This document shows positions 1 through 5,904 of a stretch of DNA of 10,521 nt, piece by piece. Each line of letters starts with the position of its first letter. Position 1 is the first letter of the stretch. Source of the DNA: Candidatus Bathyarchaeota archaeon (GTDB lineage Archaea; Thermoproteota; Bathyarchaeia; TCS64; B23); contig JAPDJB010000091.1 in the NCBI GenBank assembly GCA_029259285.1, positions 1 through 10,521 of the forward strand. Reading direction: 5' to 3'. The position numbers and the translations under genes are program-made. The notes below the pieces were generated by a model. That model was not told the origin of the DNA, did no database searches, and saw nothing but the letters and a program-made list of their open reading frames with translations.

Positions 1-1
1 C

Positions 2-409
2 CCCATCATCGTCTCCCTCTACCTACTCCTCTACGCCATACCCCAGGCCGAGCCGGATCCGTTGTCGACATACATCAAGGTTCTCATAGTCCTCCTCATC
101 GTCTCCCTCATCGTCCACAGGGCCTCCAGGGTTGTCAGAGGCCTCGGAATAGCGACTCCAGCATTTATACCGCCTACGATAACGGCGCTGACAACCCTCC
201 TCATCTACCAGGTGGGGGTGCCTTCGAATCCCATGAGAATCGCCTATATAGGTGGAACCCTCGGAACCCTAATAGGGGCAGACCTCCTCAACCTACATCG
301 AATACCACGCCTCGGAGCGCCCCTCGTCAGCATCGGCGGAGCAGGAACCTTCGACGGCATCTACACAACAGGCCTAATATCAGTCCTACTCATCCTCCTA
401 CTCCTCTGA
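2..409 (+). CDS. DUF1614-like integral membrane protein, 3' part only
   Basis: The frame is open from the window edge, so the true start lies upstream; a TTG at 62 is only an internal codon. The visible 135 residues are strongly hydrophobic, with at least three likely membrane segments separated by short polar turns. The C-terminal part carries a glycine-rich stretch (GADLLNL, then VSIGGAGTFDGI) and ends in a run of leucines. I recognise the GGAGTFDGI block as typical of the DUF1614 family, whose function is unknown. The gene ends with TGA 39 nt before the tRNA gene, which has its own promoter-like sequence. No biochemical role can be assigned from the sequence. The family call rests on memory of the conserved C-terminal block, not on an alignment. 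Confidence 0.7.
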   Translation, partial: PIIVSLYLLLYAIPQAEPDPLSTYIKVLIVLLIVSLIVHRASRVVRGLGIATPAFIPPTITALTTLLIYQVGVPSNPMRIAYIGGTLGTLIGADLLNLHRIPRLGAPLVSIGGAGTFDGIYTTGLISVLLILLLL

Positions 410-416
410 CGATAAA

Positions 417-424
417 GATTTAGA
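417..424 (+). promoter_or_regulatory. Putative TATA box of tRNA-Ser
   Basis: The A/T-rich run GATTTAGA lies 25-32 nt upstream of the first base of the mature tRNA at 449, the usual archaeal TATA spacing. It is a weak match, but the position agrees with other promoters in this window. Confidence 0.4.
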
Positions 425-448
425 GAAGCAATCGGCATTCTCAAGGTG

Positions 449-537
449 GCCGGGGTAGCCAAGCCAGGATACGGCGCCAGTCTTGAAGACTGGTGCTCCT
501 CGGGAGCACGTGGGTTCAAATCCCACCCCCGGCGCCA
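449..537 (+). tRNA. tRNA-Ser, anticodon UGA, with encoded CCA
   Basis: A complete type II cloverleaf folds by eye. The acceptor stem is GCCGGGG (449-455) paired with CCCCGGC (527-533), followed by discriminator G534 and an encoded CCA (535-537). The D arm is GCC/GGC (458-460 with 473-475). The anticodon stem is CCAGT/ACTGG (477-481 with 489-493), with loop CTTGAAG and anticodon TGA at 484-486, which reads UCA serine codons. A long variable arm (about 494-509, TGCTCC/GGAGCA) marks a class II tRNA, and G at the discriminator position fits serine. The T arm is GTGGG/CCCAC with loop TTCAAAT (510-526). There is no intron. Two short antisense open frames over this gene are artefacts. Confidence 0.97.
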
Positions 538-572
538 GGATGATCCCATGGGGCAGCTCCTTTGGGGAGTCC

Positions 573-595
573 TTATAAGTGGCTGCCACTTATAA
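573..595. repeat. Perfect inverted repeat at convergent 3' ends
   Basis: Arms TTATAAGTGGC (573-583) and GCCACTTATAA (585-595) are exact reverse complements separated by one base; as RNA this is a 10-bp stem with a 3-nt loop on either strand. It lies between the tRNA gene (+) and the THUMP-SPOUT gene (-) and contains that gene's TAA stop (590-592). It may act as a 3'-end processing or transcription-stopping hairpin for the minus-strand gene, or as a protein site. There is no adjoining T-run of the usual archaeal terminator type. Confidence 0.75.
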
Positions 596-1663
596 TGGGT
601 TTCTCAGCCTCCCCTCCAGGGTGTAGGCTAATCCTATTAGGGCTGAGGAGGCTGCGTATTCTGTTGAGAGTGTGATGCCTGGGCAGAGGTCGACGATGAG
701 GTCGGCGAATCTGAAGACTCCCTTTGGGATTCCCTCCCTTGAGCCGAAGAGGAGGCTTACGCGGTCTGAGGAGAGAACTATGTCAGCGATGTCTTTCTCC
801 ACCTCTGGGAAGGGTTTGCCCTCGGGTTCGAAGACGATCTTCGGCTCGCCTCGTCTATCCCTCACCAGTTGGTATAGGTCTTCGACTAGAACCCTAACCC
901 TCCTGGGTTTGTGGGCGTAGGTCTTCCTCTGAACCCTATATCTCGATGTGATGCCCTCCTCGATGCCTTGGAGGAAGGATGAGAGCTCACGCCCCTCAAC
1001 GGCTCCGGTGATGGCGACGACTAGTTCGCCGACCTCGAACATCTGGACGGCTCTACCGATCCTTGACCCCATCTCTCGGACGACCTCGGGCTGACCCAGA
1101 TAGGGCATCTGAACGACGCTGATCCTGCCGAAAAACCTGTTTAGGGGATGTTTCCCAGCTGTGAGCTTCCTCCAGACCTCTCCGCCATCGATGACTCCGA
1201 GGGCAGCCCTGTCGTCGACGATCTCTATCCATAGAACCTTATCGGGCTCATCGAGGTTGACTGGAGCTCCAAACTCCTCGACGATGGCCTGCCCTACGAT
1301 GCGGTTGACGTCGACACTCCTATAGGGGTGGGAGCCCCTCCTCACAGTTCTCACGGCGAAGGAGGTCTCAGCGTCGATCTCGCCGATGGCAACCCTTAGG
1401 GCTGCATCCCTTATGGACTCCAAATCTGATTCGACGCACTCCTCGGCTACTAGAACCCTCTCGGCTTCGGGTATCTCCCCCCTAATCCTCTCAGCTAGCC
1501 GATGTTTCACCTCATCATCAACCTCCACGACGACGAGGCCAAGGTAGCCGGAGGGCTTAGGGTGAACCCTGCAGGATATGCCGAGCTCCTCGATCCTTGA
1601 GGCAACGAGATTCTCCAGGCCGAGGGGAGTCTTGACGATGAGGCCCATCTGGAGGCCATCCAT
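590..1663 (-). CDS. THUMP domain plus SPOUT methyltransferase-like protein (AF2226-like)
   Basis: This 357-residue protein probably binds and modifies structured RNA, most likely tRNA. The N-terminal part (about 1-165) looks like a THUMP RNA-binding module, with SFAVRTVRRG (101-110) and VDVNRIVGQAI (117-127); a near-identical pattern occurs in the neighbouring trm14 product. The C-terminal part (about 180-350) resembles the SPOUT class of knotted, SAM-binding methylases, with LLFGSREGIPKG (304-315) and PGITLSTEYAASSAL (328-342), as in the AF2226-like family. The target nucleotide is unknown. ATG at 1661-1663 is chosen; a second ATG five codons on (GLIVKTP follows) would also give an intact fold. 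The gene diverges from the coiled-coil gene at 1748. Its TAA stop sits inside a perfect inverted repeat. The domain call is firm; methylase activity is inferred from the family. Confidence 0.82.
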   Translation of the reverse strand: MDGLQMGLIVKTPLGLENLVASRIEELGISCRVHPKPSGYLGLVVVEVDDEVKHRLAERIRGEIPEAERVLVAEECVESDLESIRDAALRVAIGEIDAETSFAVRTVRRGSHPYRSVDVNRIVGQAIVEEFGAPVNLDEPDKVLWIEIVDDRAALGVIDGGEVWRKLTAGKHPLNRFFGRISVVQMPYLGQPEVVREMGSRIGRAVQMFEVGELVVAITGAVEGRELSSFLQGIEEGITSRYRVQRKTYAHKPRRVRVLVEDLYQLVRDRRGEPKIVFEPEGKPFPEVEKDIADIVLSSDRVSLLFGSREGIPKGVFRFADLIVDLCPGITLSTEYAASSALIGLAYTLEGRLRNPL

Positions 1664-1715
1664 CGGAAAAAGGGAATAGTGAGGCCTCTGTTATCCTTTA
1701 CGCAGTTTGGGAACC

Positions 1716-1723
1716 CTTTAAAG
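1716..1723 (+). promoter_or_regulatory. TATA box for the coiled-coil/nuclease-fold gene
   Basis: CTTTAAAG lies 25-32 nt upstream of ATG 1748, which implies a leaderless transcript. This is the main reason to prefer ATG 1748 over the longer open frame beginning with GTG at 1679. Confidence 0.6.
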
Positions 1724-1747
1724 TCTCTGAGACCCCTCCTAGTTGGG

Positions 1748-2389
1748 ATGGAGGTTAAGAGGGAGATTTTGAGGATGCTGAGGGAGGATGAGGAGTTCAG
1801 ATATGCCGTAGCGGGTCTCATAGGCTTAGAGGAGATATTGAAGCGTATGGATCGCCATGAGGAGGAGATTAGGGGTCTGCGAGAGGAGACGAGGAGGATA
1901 TGGAAGGAGATCGAGAGGCTTAGGGAGGATATGCTGAGGGGCTTTGAGAGGCATGACAAGATCATGGAGGATTTGAGGAGGGATATGATGGAGGGCTTCA
2001 GGCGTATGGATAGACGCCTCGACGCCCTCGGCACCAGATGGGGCCTTCAAACCGAGGAAGCCTTCAGGGAAGGGCTTAAGGGACTGCTGGAGGAGGAGCT
2101 GGGCCTGAGAGTTGAGCGCTGGGTGAGGGAGGATGAGGAGGGGAGCGTATATGGTTATCCCTCCATCGTTGAGATCGACATAGCCACCTCCGACGATAAG
2201 GTGATCCTGATAGAGGTCTCCTCCCATGTCAGACCCTCCGATGTGATACTCTTCCATAGGAAGGCCGAGTTCTATGAGCGGGTTACGGGAGTGAAGCCAA
2301 GCAGATTGTTGATGGTCACACCCTACGCCGAGAGGGAGGCCCATAGAACTGCTGAGAGATATGGCGTGGAGATATACACCGGAATTTGA
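1748..2389 (+). CDS. Coiled-coil protein with C-terminal PD-(D/E)XK nuclease-like domain
   Basis: The 213-residue product has two parts. Residues about 27-95 are charged helix with heptad-like spacing, including two copies of an 18-residue unit (D61-M-L-R-G-F and D79-M-M-E-G-F, each followed by R..D). Residues about 96-213 resemble the restriction-like fold seen with such coiled coils in thermophilic archaea (DUF3782/COG5493-like, from memory): RWGLQTEEAFREG (97-109) gives the early acidic residues, EID (142-144) the central Asp, and IEVSSHV (155-161) the place where E-x-K is expected. Here the lysine position is serine, so catalysis is doubtful. The start is ATG 1748 because a TATA box sits at the right distance and the extra upstream residues look non-coding. 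The next gene, trm14, begins 41 nt later with its own promoter. DNA or RNA binding is plausible; no substrate can be named. Confidence 0.72.
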   Translation: MEVKREILRMLREDEEFRYAVAGLIGLEEILKRMDRHEEEIRGLREETRRIWKEIERLREDMLRGFERHDKIMEDLRRDMMEGFRRMDRRLDALGTRWGLQTEEAFREGLKGLLEEELGLRVERWVREDEEGSVYGYPSIVEIDIATSDDKVILIEVSSHVRPSDVILFHRKAEFYERVTGVKPSRLLMVTPYAEREAHRTAERYGVEIYTGI

Positions 2390-2397
2390 GTGGAGTC

Positions 2398-2405
2398 CTT
2401 TTAAA
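2398..2405 (+). promoter_or_regulatory. TATA box for trm14
   Basis: CTTTTAAA lies 26-33 nt upstream of the TTG at 2431. Together with the in-frame TAG at 2425-2427, it fixes the TTG start and implies a leaderless mRNA. Confidence 0.6.
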
Positions 2406-2430
2406 CCCACCGCTTCCTAATCCTTAGAGA

Positions 2431-3561
2431 TTGAGGCTCTTCGCCACCACAGTCCAGGGCATAGAGGACATAGCAGCCGAGGAGGCTGAGCGCCTGACGG
2501 GATTTAGGGCCAAGCCTGATGTGGGTAAGGTCTTCCTCCAAGCCCCCCTGAAGGCCGTCTATAGGTTGAACCTCGCCTCCAGAACCCTCAACAGGGTCTT
2601 CATAGAGCTATGCAGAGAAAGCTTCGAGACCCTCAGCGACCTCTATCGACTGGCCTATGGCATCGATTACATGGAGTTCATCGAACCCGATCAATCCTTC
2701 GCCATCCGAAGCGAGAGGGTTGGGGTTCACAGCTTCACCAGCATCGACATCTCCAGGGTTGTCGGACAGGCCGTCATCGACTCCTATATGGCTGCCAGGG
2801 GCCGTAGGCTTAGAGTCGACCTCGATGAGCCGGATGTGGAGCTATACTGCCTCGTCAGGGGCGGCGAGTTCATAATGGGTGTGGACACCACGGGTCGAAG
2901 CCTACATAGACGTGGGTATAGGGTCTATGAGCATCCCGCAGCCCTGAAGCCGACTATAGCCTCAGCTATGCTCCTACTCTCAGGGTGGAGACTGGATGAA
3001 ACCTTGGTCGATCCGATGTGTGGTGGAGCCACAATACCCATCGAGGCGGCGATGATGGCGTGGAACAGGGCTGTGAACAGGGATCGAAGGGACTTCAACC
3101 TCTTGAAGCTGAGGCTCTTCGACGCCGACGCCTTGGAGGAGGAGAGGGAGAGGCTGAGAATCACTGAGGGTGGAGGCCCCCACCCCATCTATGGTTTGGA
3201 GAAGTATCCGAGGCATCTGGAGGGGGGACGTCGGAACGCTGAGAGGGCTGGGGTTCTGGAGACGGTCACCCTCAGACTTGGAGATGCCACCGATCCGGCT
3301 TTCTATCCGGAGGATGTGAGCCACATCGTCGTGAATCCACCCTATGGAGTGAGGATGGTTCCAAGGGAAAGGGTGAGGAGGCTGTATCCGATGTTTCTCA
3401 GGGCCTTAAAGGAGGCTGCTGGTGGCGCGACGCTGACGGTGATCACCGCAGCCTACAGGCGTTTCAGGGAGGCAGCTGAGGATGTGGGCGTTGAGATCAT
3501 CTCTTCGAGGAGGGTTCTACACGGCGATCTTCAGACGATGATCTATCTCTGCCGAGTCTGA
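2431..3561 (+). CDS. trm14: THUMP-domain tRNA guanine-N2-methyltransferase, Trm14 type
   Basis: This 376-residue enzyme most likely transfers a methyl group from SAM to N2 of a guanine in tRNA; the archaeal Trm14 family makes m2G at position 6. The N-terminal half (about 1-165) contains a ferredoxin-like part and a THUMP module (SFAIRSERVG at 89-98, IDISRVVGQAV at 105-115). The C-terminal Rossmann methylase has motif I DPMCGGATIPIEA (194-206) and the catalytic NPPYG (302-306); the NPPYG form fits Trm14/RlmL-type enzymes better than Trm-G10, which usually has DPPYG. Length is normal. TTG at 2431 is forced as the start: an in-frame TAG lies two codons upstream and the next in-frame ATG falls inside the THUMP domain. 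The 3' end overlaps the convergent comB-like gene by 19 bp. The exact tRNA position is inferred from family only. Confidence 0.83.
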   Translation: MRLFATTVQGIEDIAAEEAERLTGFRAKPDVGKVFLQAPLKAVYRLNLASRTLNRVFIELCRESFETLSDLYRLAYGIDYMEFIEPDQSFAIRSERVGVHSFTSIDISRVVGQAVIDSYMAARGRRLRVDLDEPDVELYCLVRGGEFIMGVDTTGRSLHRRGYRVYEHPAALKPTIASAMLLLSGWRLDETLVDPMCGGATIPIEAAMMAWNRAVNRDRRDFNLLKLRLFDADALEEERERLRITEGGGPHPIYGLEKYPRHLEGGRRNAERAGVLETVTLRLGDATDPAFYPEDVSHIVVNPPYGVRMVPRERVRRLYPMFLRALKEAAGGATLTVITAAYRRFREAAEDVGVEIISSRRVLHGDLQTMIYLCRV

Positions 3562-4250
3562 GAGGGATATGTCTTTACGATGTAGGGTGGAGAGTCGGGG
3601 ATGAGCCTCATGGCGAAGTCGAACTTGTTGAGTTCCAGGGCCAGTTCAAGGTCTTCTGGGCGATATTGAGGCTGGGCTGGGTCGAAGAACTTTGAGGTGG
3701 AGGGCACCTCCACTATCCGATGCCTCATCTCACCGAAGTCCGGCTTCTCCCCCCGTAGTAGGGCCTCTATGTATTGGGCGCATAGTTCATCCTCTATCGC
3801 CGGTTTGACGGCCTCCTCCCCCATGGCGACCAACGAGACCTCAGCTGGCTCTCTTCGGCGGATGTATCTTGCTGTGGCATCGGCGTTTACGAAGCCTGCG
3901 AAGAGGATCTCCTCAGCCCTCTTAGCGTGGATGAGGCCCCTCGTCCCCGAGGAGGTGGCGTGGATGATGACTCGCCCCTTAAGGCTTCTACTCCTCAGCT
4001 CCCAGGGGGAGTTTCCCAGGTCGAAGCCTTCTAGGCGGCGGCCTCCCCGTTCACCCATCAACAGCCAGCCTGGGTGAAGCCTCCTCAGCCTCAGGGCCTC
4101 CTCAACGCTGTCCGTCGGTATGAGCCTCTCAGCTCCCAGATGGAGGGCGTAGGCGGCTGTGGTGGCTGCCCTAAGGACGTCGATGATGACGGCTAACCCC
4201 TCAGCCCTTTCAGCCCCCTCTAGGAGGCTGAGCCTCCTGATCCGCATCAC
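3543..4250 (-). CDS. comB: ComB-family 2-phosphosulfolactate phosphatase
   Basis: ComB enzymes remove phosphate from 2-phosphosulfolactate, giving sulfolactate, the second step of one coenzyme M pathway. The 235-residue product has the family's blocks in order: IDVLRAATT (23-31), GERGG (66-70), GFDLGNSP (75-82), ATSSGTRG (98-105) and EDELCA (153-158). The frame starts with GTG at 4250, overlapping the TGA of the upstream amidohydrolase in a GTGA junction; ATG at 4247 directly follows and is an equally good start. A GAGGT run in the end of the amidohydrolase gene is well placed as a ribosome binding site for either, suggesting coupled translation. The 3' end overlaps trm14 tail to tail. No other coenzyme M gene is in view, so the physiological substrate may differ from that of methanogens. 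Family membership is clear; the role in this organism is not. Confidence 0.85.
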   Translation of the reverse strand: MMRIRRLSLLEGAERAEGLAVIIDVLRAATTAAYALHLGAERLIPTDSVEEALRLRRLHPGWLLMGERGGRRLEGFDLGNSPWELRSRSLKGRVIIHATSSGTRGLIHAKRAEEILFAGFVNADATARYIRRREPAEVSLVAMGEEAVKPAIEDELCAQYIEALLRGEKPDFGEMRHRIVEVPSTSKFFDPAQPQYRPEDLELALELNKFDFAMRLIPDSPPYIVKTYPSQTRQR

Positions 4251-5512
4251 CCTATGACCTCTACGCCTCTATCGACCTCTACGACTCCGCCTTTCATCAC
4301 CATCTTGATCCGGCTCTTATCTTGCAGCACCCTTATGTCGCTGAGGGGGTCTCCCTCCACCGCTATGATGTCAGCCCACTTCCCAGACTCTAAGGTTCCA
4401 ACTCGCCCTCCCAGCCCTATGGCCTCGGCGGCGGTCTTCGTCGCCGCCACCAGGGCCTCCATGGGCTTTAGGCCCGCCTCCACCATCAGCTCAAGCTCCT
4501 TCGCATTCTCCCCATGCCTGTTGAAGGGAGTTCCGCTGTCGGTTCCCATAGCTATTGGGACGCCCATACGATGCGAGAGCATGAGGCTCCTAGCCGGATA
4601 CTCGGCGATCTGCTCAGCCTTCCTCATGGCATATTCCGGTATGCCAGCCTCCCTGCCATGTTTCAGGATGTTGTATGACGCCACAAGGGTTGGTATGTGG
4701 TATACGCCCCTCTCAGCCATCATCTCAGCAGCCTCCTCATCCAGGAGGGTTCCATGCTCTATCGTCTTCACACCGGCCACGACGGCGTTCTTTATCCCCG
4801 TAGTCCCATGGGCGTGGCTTGCGACGCTGCGGCCGTAGGCGGCAGCCTCCTCCACGGCGGCCCTGATCTCATCGACTGTGAACTGCCTGACGTCGACGGG
4901 GTCTCTGGGCGACATGACGCCTCCGCTGCTACAGATCTTAATCCAGTCGACGCCCTCTCGGAGTTCCATCCTCACCACCTTACGCACCTCGTCGACGCCG
5001 TCGGCCAGCCTTGAGAACTCCTCGAAGCCGACGCCGATTGGAAGCCTGAAGTCTCCGTGGCCTCCGGTTTGGCTTATTATCCTCCCAGCGGCGAGTATCC
5101 TCGGCCCCCGCATTATCCCCCTGTTTATGGCTTCCCTGAGGCTTATGGCGAAGCCCATTGGGGCGCCTAGGTCTCTAACCGTCGTGAAGCCTGCCTCAAG
5201 GGTTTGAAGTGCATTCCTGGCGGCCATCAACTGTATGAGGCCTGGTGGATACTGCAATAGGGCGAAGACGCTTGGCTCGCCGTTTATGCAGAGGTGGACG
5301 TGGGCGTCGATGAGGCCTGGCATCACCGTCAGCTTCGAGGCGTCGATGATCTCGGCGTCTCCAGGTATCTCAACCTCCCCCTCCGAGCCTACATCCCTGA
5401 TGGTGTCCCCCTCGATGAGTATGACCATGTTCCTCCTGGGACTCTCTCCCGTCCCGTCGATGAGGGTTCCACATCTAATCGCCTTTAGACTCCTCTCGGC
5501 CTCCATATCCAT
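4247..5512 (-). CDS. Metal-dependent amidohydrolase (prolidase-like / imidazolonepropionase-like)
   Basis: This 421-residue enzyme belongs to the amidohydrolase superfamily, with a binuclear metal centre in a TIM barrel. The expected ligands are visible: HVH (H71, H73) on strand 1, K192 in DWIKICSSGG as the likely carboxylated lysine, H233/H235 in ASHAHG, H253 in TIEHGT and D325 in MGTDSGTP as the catalytic Asp. The flanking beta-sandwich is formed by residues 1-65 and 370-421 (GTLESGKWADII is typical). The closest remembered groups are cytosolic Xaa-Pro dipeptidase-like amidohydrolases that cleave N-acyl or dipeptide bonds; substrate is not readable from sequence. There is no signal peptide. 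ATG 5512 is preferred because a TATA box lies about 23-31 nt upstream; a second ATG is two codons on. It is first in an operon with the comB-like gene, which it overlaps by 4 nt. Confidence 0.85.
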   Translation of the reverse strand: MDMEAERSLKAIRCGTLIDGTGESPRRNMVILIEGDTIRDVGSEGEVEIPGDAEIIDASKLTVMPGLIDAHVHLCINGEPSVFALLQYPPGLIQLMAARNALQTLEAGFTTVRDLGAPMGFAISLREAINRGIMRGPRILAAGRIISQTGGHGDFRLPIGVGFEEFSRLADGVDEVRKVVRMELREGVDWIKICSSGGVMSPRDPVDVRQFTVDEIRAAVEEAAAYGRSVASHAHGTTGIKNAVVAGVKTIEHGTLLDEEAAEMMAERGVYHIPTLVASYNILKHGREAGIPEYAMRKAEQIAEYPARSLMLSHRMGVPIAMGTDSGTPFNRHGENAKELELMVEAGLKPMEALVAATKTAAEAIGLGGRVGTLESGKWADIIAVEGDPLSDIRVLQDKSRIKMVMKGGVVEVDRGVEVIG

Positions 5513-5534
5513 CAGGCGGGAGGAGGCTGGGTGA

Positions 5535-5543
5535 TTATTTAAG
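5535..5543 (-). promoter_or_regulatory. TATA box for the amidohydrolase-comB operon
   Basis: On the minus strand CTTAAATAA (complement of 5535-5543) lies 23-31 nt upstream of ATG 5512, implying a leaderless operon mRNA. A perfect hairpin sequence lies 10 bp further upstream. Confidence 0.6.
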
Positions 5544-5552
5544 AATTGTTAA

Positions 5553-5571
5553 ACTGACAGCCACTGTCAGT
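5553..5571. repeat. Perfect inverted repeat upstream of the amidohydrolase promoter
   Basis: Arms ACTGACAG (5553-5560) and CTGTCAGT (5564-5571) pair exactly around a CCA loop. On the minus strand it lies 8 nt after the stop of the small exported-protein gene (ends 5580) and 41-59 nt before the amidohydrolase start. It could be a 3'-end hairpin of the small gene or an operator for the operon. It shares a GCCACT core and the downstream 11-mer TTTCTCAGCCT with the repeat at 573-595. Confidence 0.7.
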
Positions 5572-5579
5572 CCAATTTC

Positions 5580-5831
5580 TCAGCCTGTCCCATTTAGGGC
5601 TGTGCGATTCAGTAGGAGTGTTGGGTCGTAGTCGAAGTCTGGATTCTTGAATTCCTCGGCTATCTCCCAGGTGTGATCGAGGAAGCTTAGGGTCTCATCC
5701 ATGATGCTGTTGAATCTATCTAGAAGCTCCATAGTCCTCTCCTGATAGGCGGATGCGAGGGGTGTGGCCTCCAGCCCTACGATCAGGAGGGTTGCCACCG
5801 CCAAGATGATGGCGGCCCTACCCAGCTCCAT
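5580..5831 (-). CDS. Small exported or membrane-anchored protein, unknown function
   Basis: I do not recognise this 83-residue protein. Residues 1-20 form a hydrophobic segment (MELGRAAIILAVATLLIVGL), followed by TPLASA and Tyr29, which resembles a signal-peptidase site after an A-x-A motif. The rest (about 29-83) is acidic and amphipathic, with a likely helix (RTMELLDRFNSIMDETLSFL) and two Asn-x-Thr/Ser sequons near the end (N75-R-T, N80-G-T), compatible with a glycosylated surface peptide. The longer open frame reaches 5894, but ATG 5831 is chosen: it gives a proper signal peptide and has a strong TATA box 23-32 nt upstream, whereas the extra 21 residues are translated promoter sequence. 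It has its own promoter and is followed by a hairpin, so it looks like a single-gene unit. Coding status rests on these signals only. Confidence 0.6.
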   Translation of the reverse strand: MELGRAAIILAVATLLIVGLEATPLASAYQERTMELLDRFNSIMDETLSFLDHTWEIAEEFKNPDFDYDPTLLLNRTALNGTG

Positions 5832-5853
5832 CTGTGAGGGGTCTTGATTAATG

Positions 5854-5863
5854 ATATTTAAAT
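5854..5863 (-). promoter_or_regulatory. TATA box for the small exported protein
   Basis: ATTTAAATAT (complement of 5854-5863) lies 23-32 nt upstream of ATG 5831. It is one of the strongest TATA-like sequences in the window and indicates a leaderless transcript. Confidence 0.65.
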
Positions 5864-5865
5864 CT

Positions 5866-5904
5866 GAGAGTAACAAAACTAAGAAAGGGAGCATCTGAAA
5901 AAGG
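5866..5904 (-). terminator. T-rich terminator region after the phosphorylase gene
   Basis: Directly downstream of the phosphorylase stop, the minus strand has several T-runs (CCTTTTTC, then CCCTTTCTTAGTTTTG). T-rich tracts without a stem-loop are the usual archaeal terminator. The position before the next promoter fits. Confidence 0.45.

Noticed and set aside
361..589. Two short minus-strand frames over the tRNA gene with sequences such as GWDLNPRAPEEH and GVGFEPTCSRGAP
   Set aside because: They are the antisense reading of tRNA-Ser, a well-known source of false protein annotations.
449..595. tRNA-Ser 3' end as an integration site of a mobile element
   Set aside because: No integrase, no repeat of the tRNA 3' end and no phage or plasmid genes in the window.
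1679..1747. N-terminal extension of the coiled-coil protein from GTG 1679
   Set aside because: It contains the TATA box at 1716-1723 and has no family-like sequence; ATG 1748 fits the promoter.
1507..2410. Long minus-strand frames opposite the coiled-coil gene
   Set aside because: Low-complexity Ser/Leu/Ile composition mirrors the Glu/Arg-rich codons of the real gene; no domain pattern and no promoter.
3150..3186. Third possible copy of the AGGCTGAGAA-plus-hairpin element, inside trm14
   Set aside because: It lies within conserved coding sequence, encodes RLRI in frame and its hairpin arms are different; the match is best explained by codon use.
4254..5534. Several plus-strand frames opposite the amidohydrolase gene
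   Set aside because: Ser/Pro/Arg-rich shadows of a high-GC coding region; the minus-strand frame has all catalytic motifs.
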